Shown: positions 25,086 through 33,769, counted from the first letter of the stretch. The stretch is 56,332 nucleotides of DNA from Ectopseudomonas oleovorans (GCF_003052605.1 NZ_QASO01000022.1:1-56332), one strand, 5' to 3'. Translations and numbers: made by a program. Notes: generated by a model from the sequence alone, not told the origin.

Positions 25086-25192
25086 CTAGAACAGACATCT
25101 TTCCGCCGCGCTCGATTGTCGCCCGCCGAATGACAGGCGAAACTGTCGCCTGTGAATCAGACGAGGACAGCCACGCACGAGCCCGGCCGACG

Positions 25193-26053
25193 ATGGACAT
25201 GACGACTTCCCCCGCCACAAACGCACTGCAACCACTGCAGCGAGACGTTCAGCGCTTGCTGGGCAGATGCCTGTTGCGCCTTCAACAATACGAGCGCCTC
25301 ATGAAAGCCATCGTGGCCCACCACGAGATTTCAGGCCCGGCGCATTCGCTGGAGTCCATTCGCGCAGCGCGGATTGAAGATGCCGCGACCAAGACCCTGG
25401 GCACGTTGGTCGGACAACTGTTTGGTTCGTATGTCGTCACCGATGGAAATGGTGGCGAGGAACGCGACGACGATCTTCCCGGCGACGTGGTTTCCTTTCG
25501 CACGCGCGTGCAACTGAGCCTGTCTGCGCAGGACTACGCCAAGACCCAGGCCGACCTCAAAGACCTGGTATCGCTGCGCAACACACTGGTGCACCACTTC
25601 ATCGACCAGCACGATCTATGGACCGTGGACGGGTGTCGCGCTGCACAGGACGAACTCGGTTCCGCCTACACGCGCGTCGATCAACACTTCGAGCAGCTGC
25701 GCGGCTGGGCCGAGCACATGGATCAGGCGCGGCGCCTGGCAGCGGAATTCGTCCAGTCGGACGTGTTCCACGACCTGGTGGTCAATGGCATCGCGCCGGA
25801 CGGCACGGTGGACTGGTCGGCCGCCGGCATCGTTCGTGCGCTGCGCGAGGCCGCTGCGCAGTTGGCCGTCGAGGGCTGGACACCCATCGCCGCCGCTGGC
25901 CGCTGGATCGCGGAGCGGCATCCCGAGCAGCTTCCAGCCAAGTACGGCTGCAGCAGTTGGCGGCAGGTGGTGCACGAGTGCCGCCTGTTCGAGCTTCGCT
26001 ACCGTGAGGTGGAGGGGCAACGGGCCGCCTGGTACAGACCTCGCGAAGCATAG
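25193..26053 (+). CDS. OST-HTH/LOTUS-domain protein of the ICE backbone
   Basis: In this 286-residue protein the C-terminal 80 residues (GWTPIAAAGRWIAERHPEQLPAKYGCSSWRQVVHECRLFELRYRE) match the OST-HTH/LOTUS winged-helix fold, which binds RNA or G-quadruplex nucleic acid. The N-terminal half is helical (LQRDVQRLLGRCLLRLQQYERLMKA). Start chosen at the first ATG (25193); 25199 is also possible. It stands alone behind a shared palindrome, in the DNA-processing part of the ICE. Confidence 0.8.
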   Translation: MDMTTSPATNALQPLQRDVQRLLGRCLLRLQQYERLMKAIVAHHEISGPAHSLESIRAARIEDAATKTLGTLVGQLFGSYVVTDGNGGEERDDDLPGDVVSFRTRVQLSLSAQDYAKTQADLKDLVSLRNTLVHHFIDQHDLWTVDGCRAAQDELGSAYTRVDQHFEQLRGWAEHMDQARRLAAEFVQSDVFHDLVVNGIAPDGTVDWSAAGIVRALREAAAQLAVEGWTPIAAAGRWIAERHPEQLPAKYGCSSWRQVVHECRLFELRYREVEGQRAAWYRPREA

Positions 26054-26101
26054 CCCCGCAACGCGGTCTCACCTCCGCGCGAGCCGCGAACACATCCGCC
26101 G

Positions 26102-26120
26102 AGCTATCCCCAGGGGATAG
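26102..26120. promoter_or_regulatory. Shared ICE palindrome, copy 2
   Basis: GCTATCCCC-A-GGGGATAGC, 19 bp, 122 bp before the TIGR03761 gene and 48 bp after the LOTUS gene stop. Confidence 0.7.
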
Positions 26121-26241
26121 CCGGCACACACGGCCTTCCGCGCGGAACAAACCGGGCGCGCATGGGCTGCGGTTTGTTGACTGACAGCCTTCCGGCCGAT
26201 GCCGATGCTGGCGACTCGCCAATTCACCGCGAGTCGCTCCC

Positions 26242-27030
26242 ATGGCCAACGAACGCACAGAACCCCTGCAACTGAATCTCGGATCGCTGCGCAGCGCGAT
26301 GTCGCTGACGCTGCACACGCACCACGCTTCGCGCATCTGGCACGGCCGTGCGCCGACCGAGGGGCGCCCCGGCATCATCGGTCTCAACGGCTTCATCGGC
26401 GCCATGAACAAGATGAAGCGCGGCGCCGAGCAGGACGACCCGTACTCGGACTCGTGGATGTTGCGGATCGAGGACAAGCTCGCCGACACCAAGACCCGTC
26501 TGCAGACCCTGCGCGAACAGGTGGATCAGGCCTTGGCCGACGTGCCAGCGGCGCTGTCCCTGGGCGAGAACATGAACGTGCAGCCGGTGAAGCTGCCGCT
26601 GTTCGTGAACGCCCAGCTCGGTTTCATGGCGGTGTATCTGCTGGCCGACTACGACGACCTGGCACGCAAACTCATCCTGGCGCACCACACGGCGCTGATC
26701 GACCGCAGCACCTTGGAGCGCTGGCTCAATGATGGTGCGCACGCGCTGCGCAGCCTGTTCTCGCTGGCCCAGCAGTACCGCTACTCGGGCACCACGCGCG
26801 ACGACTTCGCGGCGAAGAACGCGGCGGCGCGAGCGGCGCTGGAGAAGTTCGGCGAGTTGCCGCAGGACGTGCTGGAAGGCACGCGCCGCTCGCGCTTCGC
26901 GCCACCGATCGCGCGGCGGACGACCAAGCCCGGCACGCCGCCTGCAGCGCCCGCCATCGAGCCCGATGCGCCGGCTCACACGGATGGCACAGCCGATGGT
27001 GCCGCGGGCGATAAGGCTGCGGGCGCATGA
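26242..27030 (+). CDS. TIGR03761-family integrating conjugative element protein
   Basis: The 262-residue protein has the family pattern SMSLTLHTHHASRIWHGR at the N-terminus, then GRPGIIGLNGFIGAMNKMKRGAEQDDPYSD, and a helical middle; the C-terminal 50 residues are Pro/Ala-rich. Exact function is unknown; members lie with ssb and topB in ICE DNA-processing clusters. It overlaps the next gene by 4 bp. Confidence 0.88.
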   Translation: MANERTEPLQLNLGSLRSAMSLTLHTHHASRIWHGRAPTEGRPGIIGLNGFIGAMNKMKRGAEQDDPYSDSWMLRIEDKLADTKTRLQTLREQVDQALADVPAALSLGENMNVQPVKLPLFVNAQLGFMAVYLLADYDDLARKLILAHHTALIDRSTLERWLNDGAHALRSLFSLAQQYRYSGTTRDDFAAKNAAARAALEKFGELPQDVLEGTRRSRFAPPIARRTTKPGTPPAAPAIEPDAPAHTDGTADGAAGDKAAGA

Positions 27031-27578
27031 CAGCATCGATCCCCATCAGCCACTCCACGCGCTTCCTGCCGCTGGAACAGGCGGACTTCCAGCGCCTGGA
27101 ACACGGCTCCTACCTAAAAGGCCTTTTACAGCCTTTTAAAGGTAAGGGGAGTCTGGAGGCCTGGGCCAACCAGTGCACGGCGCTGCGCGACGACTTAATC
27201 GGGCTGGCGCAGCGGCGCGTGCTGCAACAGGCGCGGGCCTACCCCTTCTCGCTGCTCGACGTGCAACTGGCCCAGCAGACCACTGGCGCAGGCACGACCT
27301 TCCTGCGCTGGCGCAACCTCGACCGTTCCTCCATGGGCGTGGCGTTGTGGGAGGCCCTGCTGGCCAACCCCGCGACGCCGGCCTCGCTGATCGACGAGCT
27401 GTACGCGATGGAACTGCAGCGCATCGTGCTGAACATGCAGATCAGCCTGACCCACAGCATCGCTCGCCAAGCCCTGGAATGCGCCAGCAAGGCCGCGCAG
27501 GCCGAAGCGGCTTACCTGCGACGTGTCCACGGGCATGCCGCGTCGGTTCCATCCACCACCCCCAAGGAGTCTCCATGA
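27027..27578 (+). CDS. DUF3158-family ICE protein
   Basis: The 183-residue, mostly helical protein (FLPLEQADFQRLEHGSYLKGLLQPFKGKG; AYPFSLLDVQLAQQTTGAGTTFLRWRN) belongs to DUF3158, known from ICEs of this class. It starts inside the last codons of TIGR03761 and overlaps the ssb start by 4 bp, so the three are translated together. Function is unknown. Confidence 0.82.
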   Translation: MTASIPISHSTRFLPLEQADFQRLEHGSYLKGLLQPFKGKGSLEAWANQCTALRDDLIGLAQRRVLQQARAYPFSLLDVQLAQQTTGAGTTFLRWRNLDRSSMGVALWEALLANPATPASLIDELYAMELQRIVLNMQISLTHSIARQALECASKAAQAEAAYLRRVHGHAASVPSTTPKESP

Positions 27579-27958
27579 GCACGCACTTCGTCGGCGAGGG
27601 CAACATCGGTTCCGCGCCGGACTATCGCGAATTCCCTAACGGCAACGACGAGCCGCGCCGGCTGCTGCGCCTGAACGTCTACTTCGACAACCCGATCCCA
27701 AAGAAGGACGGTGAATTCGAGGACCGCGGCGGCTTCTGGGCGCCCGTGGAGCTGTGGCACCGCGACGCCGAGCACTGGAAGACGCTGTACCAGAAAAGTA
27801 TGCGGGTGCTGGTCGAGGGCCGCACCGTGCGCGACGAATGGGAGGACGCCGACGAGAACGAGCGCGTGACGTTCAAGGTCGAGGCGCGGCGCGTGGGCAT
27901 CCTGCCGTACCGCATCGAGTCGGTGGCGCTCAGCGCCAAGCCGGCCGGCGGACAGTAG
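27575..27958 (+). CDS. ssb: Single-stranded DNA-binding protein (ICE-type)
   Basis: The 127-residue protein has an OB-fold pattern: N-terminal VGEGNIGSAPDYR, central RRLLRLNVYFDN and FWAPVELWHRDAEHWKTLYQKSMRVLVEGRTVRDEW, and beta-strand ending RRVGILPYRIESV. It lacks the acidic C-terminal tip of chromosomal SSB, as is usual for ICE versions. It should protect transferred or replicating single strands. AAGGAG precedes the ATG. Confidence 0.88.
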   Translation: MSTHFVGEGNIGSAPDYREFPNGNDEPRRLLRLNVYFDNPIPKKDGEFEDRGGFWAPVELWHRDAEHWKTLYQKSMRVLVEGRTVRDEWEDADENERVTFKVEARRVGILPYRIESVALSAKPAGGQ

Positions 27959-28022
27959 TTCGCCCATCGCCGGTCCCCCGAGGGCGGCTGTAGCAACCGT
28001 CATACGCCCGCGATGCACCAGC

Positions 28023-28045
28023 GAGCTATCCCCAGGGGATAGCTC
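28023..28045. promoter_or_regulatory. Shared ICE palindrome, copy 3
   Basis: The core CTATCCCC-A-GGGGATAG is extended to a perfect 23-bp inverted repeat, 208 bp before topB. It is the longest of the three copies. The 294-bp ssb-topB gap otherwise shows no gene. Confidence 0.7.
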
Positions 28046-28252
28046 CAAGGTCGTCCACAGAGTTCCAGCCGCCCTCCCGAAACGACGCTCTTGCTGTGCC
28101 AGCTCCTGCGGTCTATGCGCACTGCTGCGGCAACGGACCGCCTGCCGATCACAAAGCGGTGTCTGCATCAATCGGCTTCCTTGCTGCCGGCATCTCCTGG
28201 CCCCGCCAAGCTGACGCCCATCCGATGAACCGCACATTTTCAAGGAGGCTTC

Positions 28253-30268
28253 ATGCGCGTGTTCCTGTGCGAGAAGCCGTCCCAGGGCAAGGACATCGCC
28301 CGTGTGCTGGGTGCCGGCCACCGCGGCAACGGCTGCTACAGTGGCGCCGGTGTCGTCGTGACCTGGTGCATCGGTCATCTGGTGGAGGCGGTTCCGCCCG
28401 AAGGCTACGGCGATCAATACAAGCGCTGGGCCATCGAGCAACTGCCTATTCTTCCTGAGCGTTGGCGTGTCGAGCCCAAGGCGGCGACCGCGGCGCAATT
28501 CAAGGTCGTGCAGCAGCTCGTCGCCAAGGCGGGCGAGCTGGTGATTGCGACCGACGCCGACCGCGAGGGCGAGATGATCGCCCGCGAGATCATCGACCTG
28601 TGCGGCTACCACGGGCCGATTCAGCGCCTGTGGCTGTCGGCGCTCAACGATGCGTCGATCCGCAAGGCGCTGGGTGCGCTCAAGCCGTCCGCCGAGACGC
28701 TGCCGCTGTATTTCTCCGCACTCGCCCGATCGCGCGCCGACTGGCTGATCGGGATGAACTTGAGCCGCTTGTTCACACTGCTGGGGCGTCAGGCCGGCTA
28801 TATGGGCGTGCTGTCGGTGGGGCGCGTGCAGACGCCGACGCTGAAGTTGGTGGTGGATCGTGATCGCGAGATCGCGCGCTTCGTCTCTGTGCCGTATTGG
28901 GCCGTGGACGTGCTGCTATCCCATGCCGGCCGGTCCTTCACCGCGAGCTGGATACCGCCCGAAGGCAGCACCGATGCAGCGGGTCGCTGCCTTCAGCAGC
29001 CGGTGGCGCAGCAGGCTGCGGATTGCATTCGCGCCGCACGCGATGCGCAGGTCGTGTCGGTGGACACCGAGCGCGTGCGCGAGGCACCGCCGCTGCCGTT
29101 CGACCTGGGCACGCTGCAGGAGGTGTGCTCCAAGCAGTTGGGCCTCGACGTGCAGGAGACGCTGGACATCGCGCAGGCGCTGTACGAGACGCACAAGGCG
29201 ACGACCTATCCGCGCAGCGACTCGGGATACCTGCCCGAAAGCATGCTCGCGGAAGTGCCGGCGGTGCTCGATGCACTGCTCGCCACCGATCCCAGCCTGC
29301 GGCCCTTGATCGGCCAGCTCGACCGCAACCAGCGTTCGCGCGCCTGGAACGACGGCAAGGTGACGGCTCACCACGGCATCATCCCGACGCTGGAGCCCGC
29401 TAACCTGTCGGCCATGAACGAGAAGGAACTGGCCGTCTACCGGCTGATCCGCGCTCATTACCTCGCGCAGTTCCTCCCGCACCATGAGTTCGACCGGACG
29501 GTAGCGCAGTTCTCGTGCGGCAGTCAGTCGCTGGCGGCCGTGGGCAAGCAGATCGCCGTCACCGGCTGGCGCGAGGTGCTGGCGACGCCGGGGCCGGACG
29601 ATGCTGACGGCGAGGATGCGCAGCGCAGCCAGGTGCTGCCGGCGCTGCATGCGGGCCTGTCCTGTCCGGTCGGCAAGGTGGATCTCAAGGCGCTGAAGAC
29701 GCTGCCGCCCAAGCCCTACACGCAGGGCGAGCTGATCAAGGCCATGAAGACTGTCGCCAAGTTCGTGACCGACCCGCGGCTGAAACAGAAGCTGCGAGAT
29801 ACCACAGGCATCGGCACCGAGGCGACACGCGCCAACACCATCAACGGTCTGATCGGTCGCGGCTACCTGGTCAAGAAAGGCCGCGCCGTCCGCGCTTCCG
29901 ATGCGGCATTCACGCTCATCGACGCGGTGCCCTCGGCCATCGCCGACCCCGGCACCACGGCGGTGTGGGAGCAGGCGCTGGACATGATCGAGGCCGGCCA
30001 GATGGCGCTGGACACCTTCATCGAGAAGCAGTCCGTGTGGGTCGGCCAGCTCGTGCAGCAGTACCGCGGCGCAACGCTCTCGCTCAAGCTGCCGCCGGCG
30101 CCGGCCTGCCCGCAGTGCGGCGCACCGATGCAGCAGCGCACGGGCAAGAGCGGCGCGTTCTGGTCCTGTTCGCGCTACCCGGACTGCAAGGGCACGTTGC
30201 CGATCGAGTCCCCGACGGGCCGGCGCAGCGCACCGCGCAAGCGGTGCGCTGCCTCCAAGGCGTCCTGA
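28253..30268 (+). CDS. topB: DNA topoisomerase III (ICE-encoded)
   Basis: The 671-residue type IA topoisomerase has an N-terminal TOPRIM domain (VFLCEKPSQGKDIARVLG; ATDADREGEMIAREII), the active-site tyrosine in KATTYPRSDSGYLPE, and a C-terminal zinc ribbon (CPQCGAP ... CSRYPDCKG). It unlinks DNA during ICE replication or transfer. AAGGAGG is 5 nt before the start. Chromosomal TopB lacks the same zinc-ribbon tail arrangement, so this is the mobile-element type. Confidence 0.95.
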   Translation: MRVFLCEKPSQGKDIARVLGAGHRGNGCYSGAGVVVTWCIGHLVEAVPPEGYGDQYKRWAIEQLPILPERWRVEPKAATAAQFKVVQQLVAKAGELVIATDADREGEMIAREIIDLCGYHGPIQRLWLSALNDASIRKALGALKPSAETLPLYFSALARSRADWLIGMNLSRLFTLLGRQAGYMGVLSVGRVQTPTLKLVVDRDREIARFVSVPYWAVDVLLSHAGRSFTASWIPPEGSTDAAGRCLQQPVAQQAADCIRAARDAQVVSVDTERVREAPPLPFDLGTLQEVCSKQLGLDVQETLDIAQALYETHKATTYPRSDSGYLPESMLAEVPAVLDALLATDPSLRPLIGQLDRNQRSRAWNDGKVTAHHGIIPTLEPANLSAMNEKELAVYRLIRAHYLAQFLPHHEFDRTVAQFSCGSQSLAAVGKQIAVTGWREVLATPGPDDADGEDAQRSQVLPALHAGLSCPVGKVDLKALKTLPPKPYTQGELIKAMKTVAKFVTDPRLKQKLRDTTGIGTEATRANTINGLIGRGYLVKKGRAVRASDAAFTLIDAVPSAIADPGTTAVWEQALDMIEAGQMALDTFIEKQSVWVGQLVQQYRGATLSLKLPPAPACPQCGAPMQQRTGKSGAFWSCSRYPDCKGTLPIESPTGRRSAPRKRCAASKAS

Positions 30269-30847
30269 TCCTCGCTTCCCCCTGCCGCGCCGGCCACTTC
30301 ACTGGCGGCGAGGCAAACGTCCCGCACCGCGCGGGACTCCAAAGCGCGCGTCTCCTTCTGCAACGGTGTGCGCGCCCCGTCTGCCCGCCGTCGGGCGACG
30401 GGGCGAGAAGGTCATTGCTCCACGAATCGCGCCCGCCGCCATTCCCTTGATCGGTGTGCCTTGCCTCGGTCACGAGGGGCTTCCTGACGCCTTGCCGCCG
30501 CGCGAGCCGTGAGGAGGCCCCTTGGGCCGAGGGTATTCCGTGCCGGTGCCCGCCGGCGAAACATCGGGCTCCCTTTGTGTGTGGATGCACGCCAGAGGTT
30601 TCCGGCCCCAGCCACGAAACGGGCCGGGTGCGATTGCTGACGCAGCGAACGGCTTTGACGACGGCCTGCGCTGACGCAGCCCACAGGTGGTTTTCCTTTC
30701 TCTTCAGCCGAAGGCCCGTGTGGCCTTCGGCGCCCTGGTCTTTGCCTTGTCCCGTGACGCGGGCCATTGCCCTAAAGCGGGCCGTCCGCGATTCGGTTTT
30801 CCCTGCGACGGCAGCCATGCTTCGCGCCCATCCTCACGCCATGCGTT

Positions 30848-30913
30848 GCTGACAGTCGTCAGCGGCATGCCCTGGCAGTCTCGGTCTTCAAGACTGCAAC
30901 GCGGTTCGCCGCG
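30848..30913 (+). ncRNA. Three-hairpin ICE RNA motif, copy A
   Basis: Hairpin 1 is GCTGAC-agtc-GTCAGC, hairpin 2 GCAGTC with an 11-nt loop ending CTTCAA and GACTGC, hairpin 3 CGCGG-ttcg-CCGCG. GCATGCCC joins hairpins 1 and 2. Two more copies are at 32791 and 34309. It may correspond to a described cis-acting motif of mobile elements such as the radC RNA motif; I cannot confirm this. Confidence 0.6.
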
Positions 30914-30994
30914 TCGACCGATCCAGTCCGCTTCGCATCGCCCACCGCGGACGCTCGCCGGCCTGGCGACGATGCACTTTTCTCAACCACCCGA

Positions 30995-31029
30995 GGGGAA
31001 CCCCATCCCCTGCGGGATGCGTGCTCCCC
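30995..31029 (+). promoter_or_regulatory. Nested-hairpin leader of the gene at 31050
   Basis: Outer stem GGGGA/TCCCC and inner stem CATCCC-ctgc-GGGATG, followed by AAGGAG and the start codon. Confidence 0.5.
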
Positions 31030-31049
31030 GACCCACCAAGGAGCACGGC

Positions 31050-31286
31050 ATGTCTGAACCTTCCGCATCTTCCTCTGCAACCGCAGTGCGCAGTGGTGCG
31101 CTGGCGCTGACCTGGACCGGCAAGCGTTTGCCGCTACAGGTGCTGCGCAGCGCGGCCGGCCACTACATCGGCACACAAGACGACGAAGGCCCGGTATCGC
31201 GGGAGTCCGTCGAGTATTTCCCGAACCACCTCGCAGCACAGCGCGCCCTGGATACCCATGCCTGGACACAGCGCGCTCACGCCTGA
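31050..31286 (+). CDS. Small ICE protein of unknown function
   Basis: The 78-residue product starts MSEPSASSSATAVRSGALALTWTGKRLPLQVLRS. It contains SAAGHYIGTQDDEGPVSRESVEYFPN, a beta-rich pattern, and ends in a helix. AAGGAG precedes the ATG. It is preceded by a three-hairpin RNA and a nested-hairpin leader. No family is recognised; the position matches accessory genes between topB and the helicase in ICEclc-type elements. Confidence 0.75.
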   Translation: MSEPSASSSATAVRSGALALTWTGKRLPLQVLRSAAGHYIGTQDDEGPVSRESVEYFPNHLAAQRALDTHAWTQRAHA

Positions 31287-31311
31287 TTCCCACCCTTCAA
31301 GGAGTTCTCTC

Positions 31312-31704
31312 ATGAATCTGTCTTTACCCGAAGACGTGCTCGATCAGATGGCGCTGGAACAGGCGCACTTCGACGCTGCACCGCAGGCCTTCTTCGAGGC
31401 CTGGAAGCGCGGCGCGCAGATCGCCGGTCACGAGTGGTTCGGCGACGGCACACGCGAAGGTCTGCAGCGTGCCACCACCAAGTGGGACCTGCGGCCCAAC
31501 ATGCTGATGCTCAACGACGCCTTGGGCGTGCTGAGCAGCGGTCAACGCATGTTCCTGTCCGCGATGGTGAGCTTCTACAACTCCCGCGAGGGCGGCGCGA
31601 TGCTCAAGCGTTGCGGCTTCGAGGGGCTGTCCGACTTCGGCGGCCTCGATCTGGAGCGGCGCCAGGTCATCGCCGACCTCACGCTGCACTACAACGGCTG
31701 GTGA
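31312..31704 (+). CDS. ICE accessory protein of unknown function
   Basis: The 130-residue protein starts MNLSLPEDVLDQMALEQAHFDAAPQAFFEAWKRG, mostly helical, with LSSGQRMFLSAMVSFYNSREGGAMLKRCG and FGGLDLERRQVIADL. It has no signal peptide or membrane segment and should be cytoplasmic. It lies 25 bp after the preceding gene behind CAAGGAG. The family is conserved in this ICE class as far as I recognise, but the function is unknown. Confidence 0.78.
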   Translation: MNLSLPEDVLDQMALEQAHFDAAPQAFFEAWKRGAQIAGHEWFGDGTREGLQRATTKWDLRPNMLMLNDALGVLSSGQRMFLSAMVSFYNSREGGAMLKRCGFEGLSDFGGLDLERRQVIADLTLHYNGW

Positions 31705-31744
31705 GCCGCGCCTGGCAACCCGCCGTCTTTTCATCCCACCCCAC

Positions 31745-31780
31745 GAGGGACATGCGTCCCCGTTCGGGGCCATGTCCCTC
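31745..31780 (+). promoter_or_regulatory. Nested-hairpin leader, best example
   Basis: A perfect 10-bp outer stem GAGGGACATG/CATGTCCCTC encloses CCCC-gttc-GGGG. CAGGAG and an ATG (31802) follow, but only a 9-codon frame is left behind this leader. Confidence 0.55.
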
Positions 31781-31801
31781 CTTCCTTTCGCAGGAGCGGC
31801 C

Positions 31802-31828
31802 ATGTCCCGAATCAGCATCTTCCACTGA
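31802..31828 (+). CDS. Very short frame MSRISIFH behind a full leader
   Basis: ATG with CAGGAG at correct spacing, eight codons and TGA. It follows the strongest nested hairpin. It could be a leader peptide, a remnant of a lost gene, or chance. Confidence 0.25.
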   Translation: MSRISIFH

Positions 31829-31898
31829 CCTGCACCGCCCGCCACCAGGGCGGCCCGACGCCGCGGCCGGCTGACCGGCTGCCACTTCATCCACTCGC

Positions 31899-31934
31899 TG
31901 GGGTTCAATCCCCGGCAGGGGATTGCCTCGGCCA
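31899..31934 (+). promoter_or_regulatory. Nested-hairpin leader of the gene at 31955
   Basis: Inner stem CAATCCCC-ggca-GGGGATTG (31906-31925, 8 bp perfect) with a weak outer TGG/CCA pairing; GGAGGAA and ATG follow. Confidence 0.5.
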
Positions 31935-31954
31935 TCCTCTGCTGGAGGAATCCC

Positions 31955-32671
31955 ATGTCTCATTCCAAAAAACCCTTCGTCCGCGGCTACGATGGCCTGT
32001 CCGTGCAGCGGCTGCTGGCGATTTCCTACGACGACGACTGCCCGCTGAGCTATCTGCCGCTGCACGTCTCGCAGTCGCACCTGCCGGACAGCCAGGTCGA
32101 GCGCCATGCCTGCGTCTTCTGCGACGACTTCGCGCTGATCACCGAGGGCCAGAACGTGCCGCCCGAGCTGGACGCGCAGTGCCCCAGCCACGGTATCGCC
32201 CGAAACCTCGTCTACGCCGTCATGGCCGAAGAAGCCGGCCAGCCGCTGCACGTCGGCGATACCTACTCCGAGGAAGCCGCGCGCGAGGTGGTACGCCGCC
32301 TGCGCTTCGAGACCGGGTTCTACAGCCGTGCCTGGGAAATCAGTTCGGCGCACATCACCGAGGAGGCCGGTCGCTTCCTCGCCGAACTGGCGGACATCGC
32401 CACGCCGAGCGGTTTTCTGTTCGTGGCCTTCCGCATTCCCTACAGCCCGGCGGTCGGCGTGAAGCTGGTCGCCACGCCCTGGACGGATGCGAACCTGCAG
32501 CATGTCGAGGGCATCACCGCCGAAGAGCTGCGGCAGGAGCACCGGGCCAAGGGCGTGCCGGAGTCCCTCGTGGAAGTGTTGCACCTGGCTGCGCTCGCCG
32601 ACGTTCGCATGTTGGTGTTCGATGCCGACGCGCCAGTGCTGGACGGGCTGACGCTCTACGACGACGAGTAA
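31955..32671 (+). CDS. ICE accessory protein of unknown function
   Basis: The 238-residue, acidic protein starts MSHSKKPFVRGYDGLSVQRLLAISYDDDCPLSYLPLHVSQSHL and contains HACVFCDDFALI with a C-x2-C-like pair and SGFLFVAFRIPYSPAVG. It has no membrane segment and I recognise no enzymatic motif. It has its own leader (31899-31934) and is followed by a clear terminator (32686), so it is probably a separate transcription unit. Confidence 0.75.
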   Translation: MSHSKKPFVRGYDGLSVQRLLAISYDDDCPLSYLPLHVSQSHLPDSQVERHACVFCDDFALITEGQNVPPELDAQCPSHGIARNLVYAVMAEEAGQPLHVGDTYSEEAAREVVRRLRFETGFYSRAWEISSAHITEEAGRFLAELADIATPSGFLFVAFRIPYSPAVGVKLVATPWTDANLQHVEGITAEELRQEHRAKGVPESLVEVLHLAALADVRMLVFDADAPVLDGLTLYDDE

Positions 32672-32685
32672 CCCGCAACCCATTC

Positions 32686-32714
32686 GAGCCCCCACGTCGG
32701 GGCTCTTCTTTTTC
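32686..32714 (+). terminator. Rho-independent terminator
   Basis: GAGCCCC-cacgtc-GGGGCTC followed by TTCTTTTT, 15 bp after the preceding stop. Confidence 0.85.
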
Positions 32715-32790
32715 GCGGAACGCGGTGCCGGCGCATTGCCGATTCCCAACGGACGGTCGCCGCCATGTGCCGCACGCTGGCCGCATGTTC

Positions 32791-32852
32791 GCTGGCGTTG
32801 CCGGCAGCATGCCCAGGCAGTCGAGACCTTCAAGACTGCGGCGCGGTTCGCC
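32791..32852 (+). ncRNA. Three-hairpin ICE RNA motif, copy B
   Basis: Hairpin 1 GCTGGC-gtt-GCCGGC (different bases from copy A, still paired with one G.U), hairpin 2 GCAGTC/GACTGC with an 11-nt loop ending CTTCAA, hairpin 3 GGCG-cggtt-CGCC. Confidence 0.6.
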
Positions 32853-32903
32853 GTGCTGGTTGCTTCGTTCTCCGGGCGCACCCGCGTCCATCCACCTCAC
32901 CCT

Positions 32904-32940
32904 CAAGGGACAGACCTCCCTTGCGGGCGGGAGTCCCTTG
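32904..32940 (+). promoter_or_regulatory. Nested-hairpin leader of the gene at 32962
   Basis: Outer stem CAAGGGAC/GTCCCTTG, 8 bp perfect; inner CTCCC/GGGAG; CAAGGAG and ATG follow. Confidence 0.5.
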
Positions 32941-32961
32941 GTTGCCACAAGGAGTCTCCCC

Positions 32962-33759
32962 ATGGATACCCAAGCCATCCGCGCACAGATGCCGACGCTC
33001 GTTGTCGGTCATGTGCCTTCCAACGTCCGTTCGTTCAAATTCAACATCTTCGACGGCCAGCCCAAGGTTTCGACGCTGGGCTTTCACATCGACCCGAAGC
33101 CTTTCGAGGGCAAGGTCATCGCCACCACCGACGAGGCCATCGTCGTCAAGACGGGACGAGCCGAGTTCGCGGTGCTCGATCGCACGCTCGTGACCGAAGT
33201 GCCCGACGAGGGCGCCAAGGTGCAGGTCGAACCCTATGTCAGACGCCGCTTCGACGGTCAGCGGGCGGACACGCCCGAGGAGCAGACCGAGTTCACCGCC
33301 GACGGCCAGCCCTACACGGTGAAGCGGTTGGTGCTCGGGTCCGCACCGGCGAAGCTGCCGATTCCCAAGCCCCGCTGCCCCGAGCTGCAGGAACTGGTCG
33401 ACCAACTGGAGCAGTTGCCCGCTCCCGACGGTTTCCGGCGCGTCACCCACATGCTGGTGGATGCCGGCGCGCGGGACATCACCTGGGTCGATCCGCTGCC
33501 CGCCGACATCATCCGCACGCCGCCGGCCATCGGCTTCACCGTCGCCACGACGAAGTTCCAGGGTCGCGTCACCGTGCTGTATGAGCGTGGCCTCGACCTC
33601 TACGCGGTGGAGCTGCACCGCGACGGCGAGCTGGTCGAACGGGTCGATGAGGTGTTCTTCGACACCCTCGGCGAGACGCTGGAACGGCTGATCGACGACG
33701 GGAGTTGGCGGCGCATCCGCGTGCAGTGCCTGTCGTGTCGTAAGGCTATCCGGCACTGA
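32962..33759 (+). CDS. ICE accessory protein of unknown function
   Basis: The 265-residue protein is beta-rich in its N-terminal half (FKFNIFDGQPKVSTLGFHIDPKPFEGKVIATTDEAIVVKTGRAEFAVLDRTLV) with a C-terminal domain TTKFQGRVTVLYERGLDLYAVELHRDGELVERV. Near the end CLSCRK forms a C-x2-C pair. It has no signal or membrane segment. It is preceded by RNA copy B and a leader and followed by a terminator at 33770, so it is monocistronic. Confidence 0.75.
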   Translation: MDTQAIRAQMPTLVVGHVPSNVRSFKFNIFDGQPKVSTLGFHIDPKPFEGKVIATTDEAIVVKTGRAEFAVLDRTLVTEVPDEGAKVQVEPYVRRRFDGQRADTPEEQTEFTADGQPYTVKRLVLGSAPAKLPIPKPRCPELQELVDQLEQLPAPDGFRRVTHMLVDAGARDITWVDPLPADIIRTPPAIGFTVATTKFQGRVTVLYERGLDLYAVELHRDGELVERVDEVFFDTLGETLERLIDDGSWRRIRVQCLSCRKAIRH

Positions 33760-33769
33760 TCTCACAGCA

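Larger units (their letters stand above)
30269..31049. other. 780-bp region without a gene but with several strong hairpins
   Basis: No frame here has protein-like family features. Hairpins seen are: 30373-30405 (outer 9-bp perfect stem CGCCCCGTC/GACGGGGCG with an inner CCCG/CGGG hairpin), 30707-30731 (GCCGAAGGCC/GGCCTTCGGC, loop of 5), the three-hairpin RNA at 30848-30913 and a nested leader at 30995-31029. The region looks like a long structured non-coding segment. Confidence 0.55.

Noticed and set aside
30454..30852. 132-codon frame in the topB downstream gap
   Set aside because: Cys/Arg/Pro-rich, with no conserved pattern, and it overlaps hairpins that look like structured RNA.
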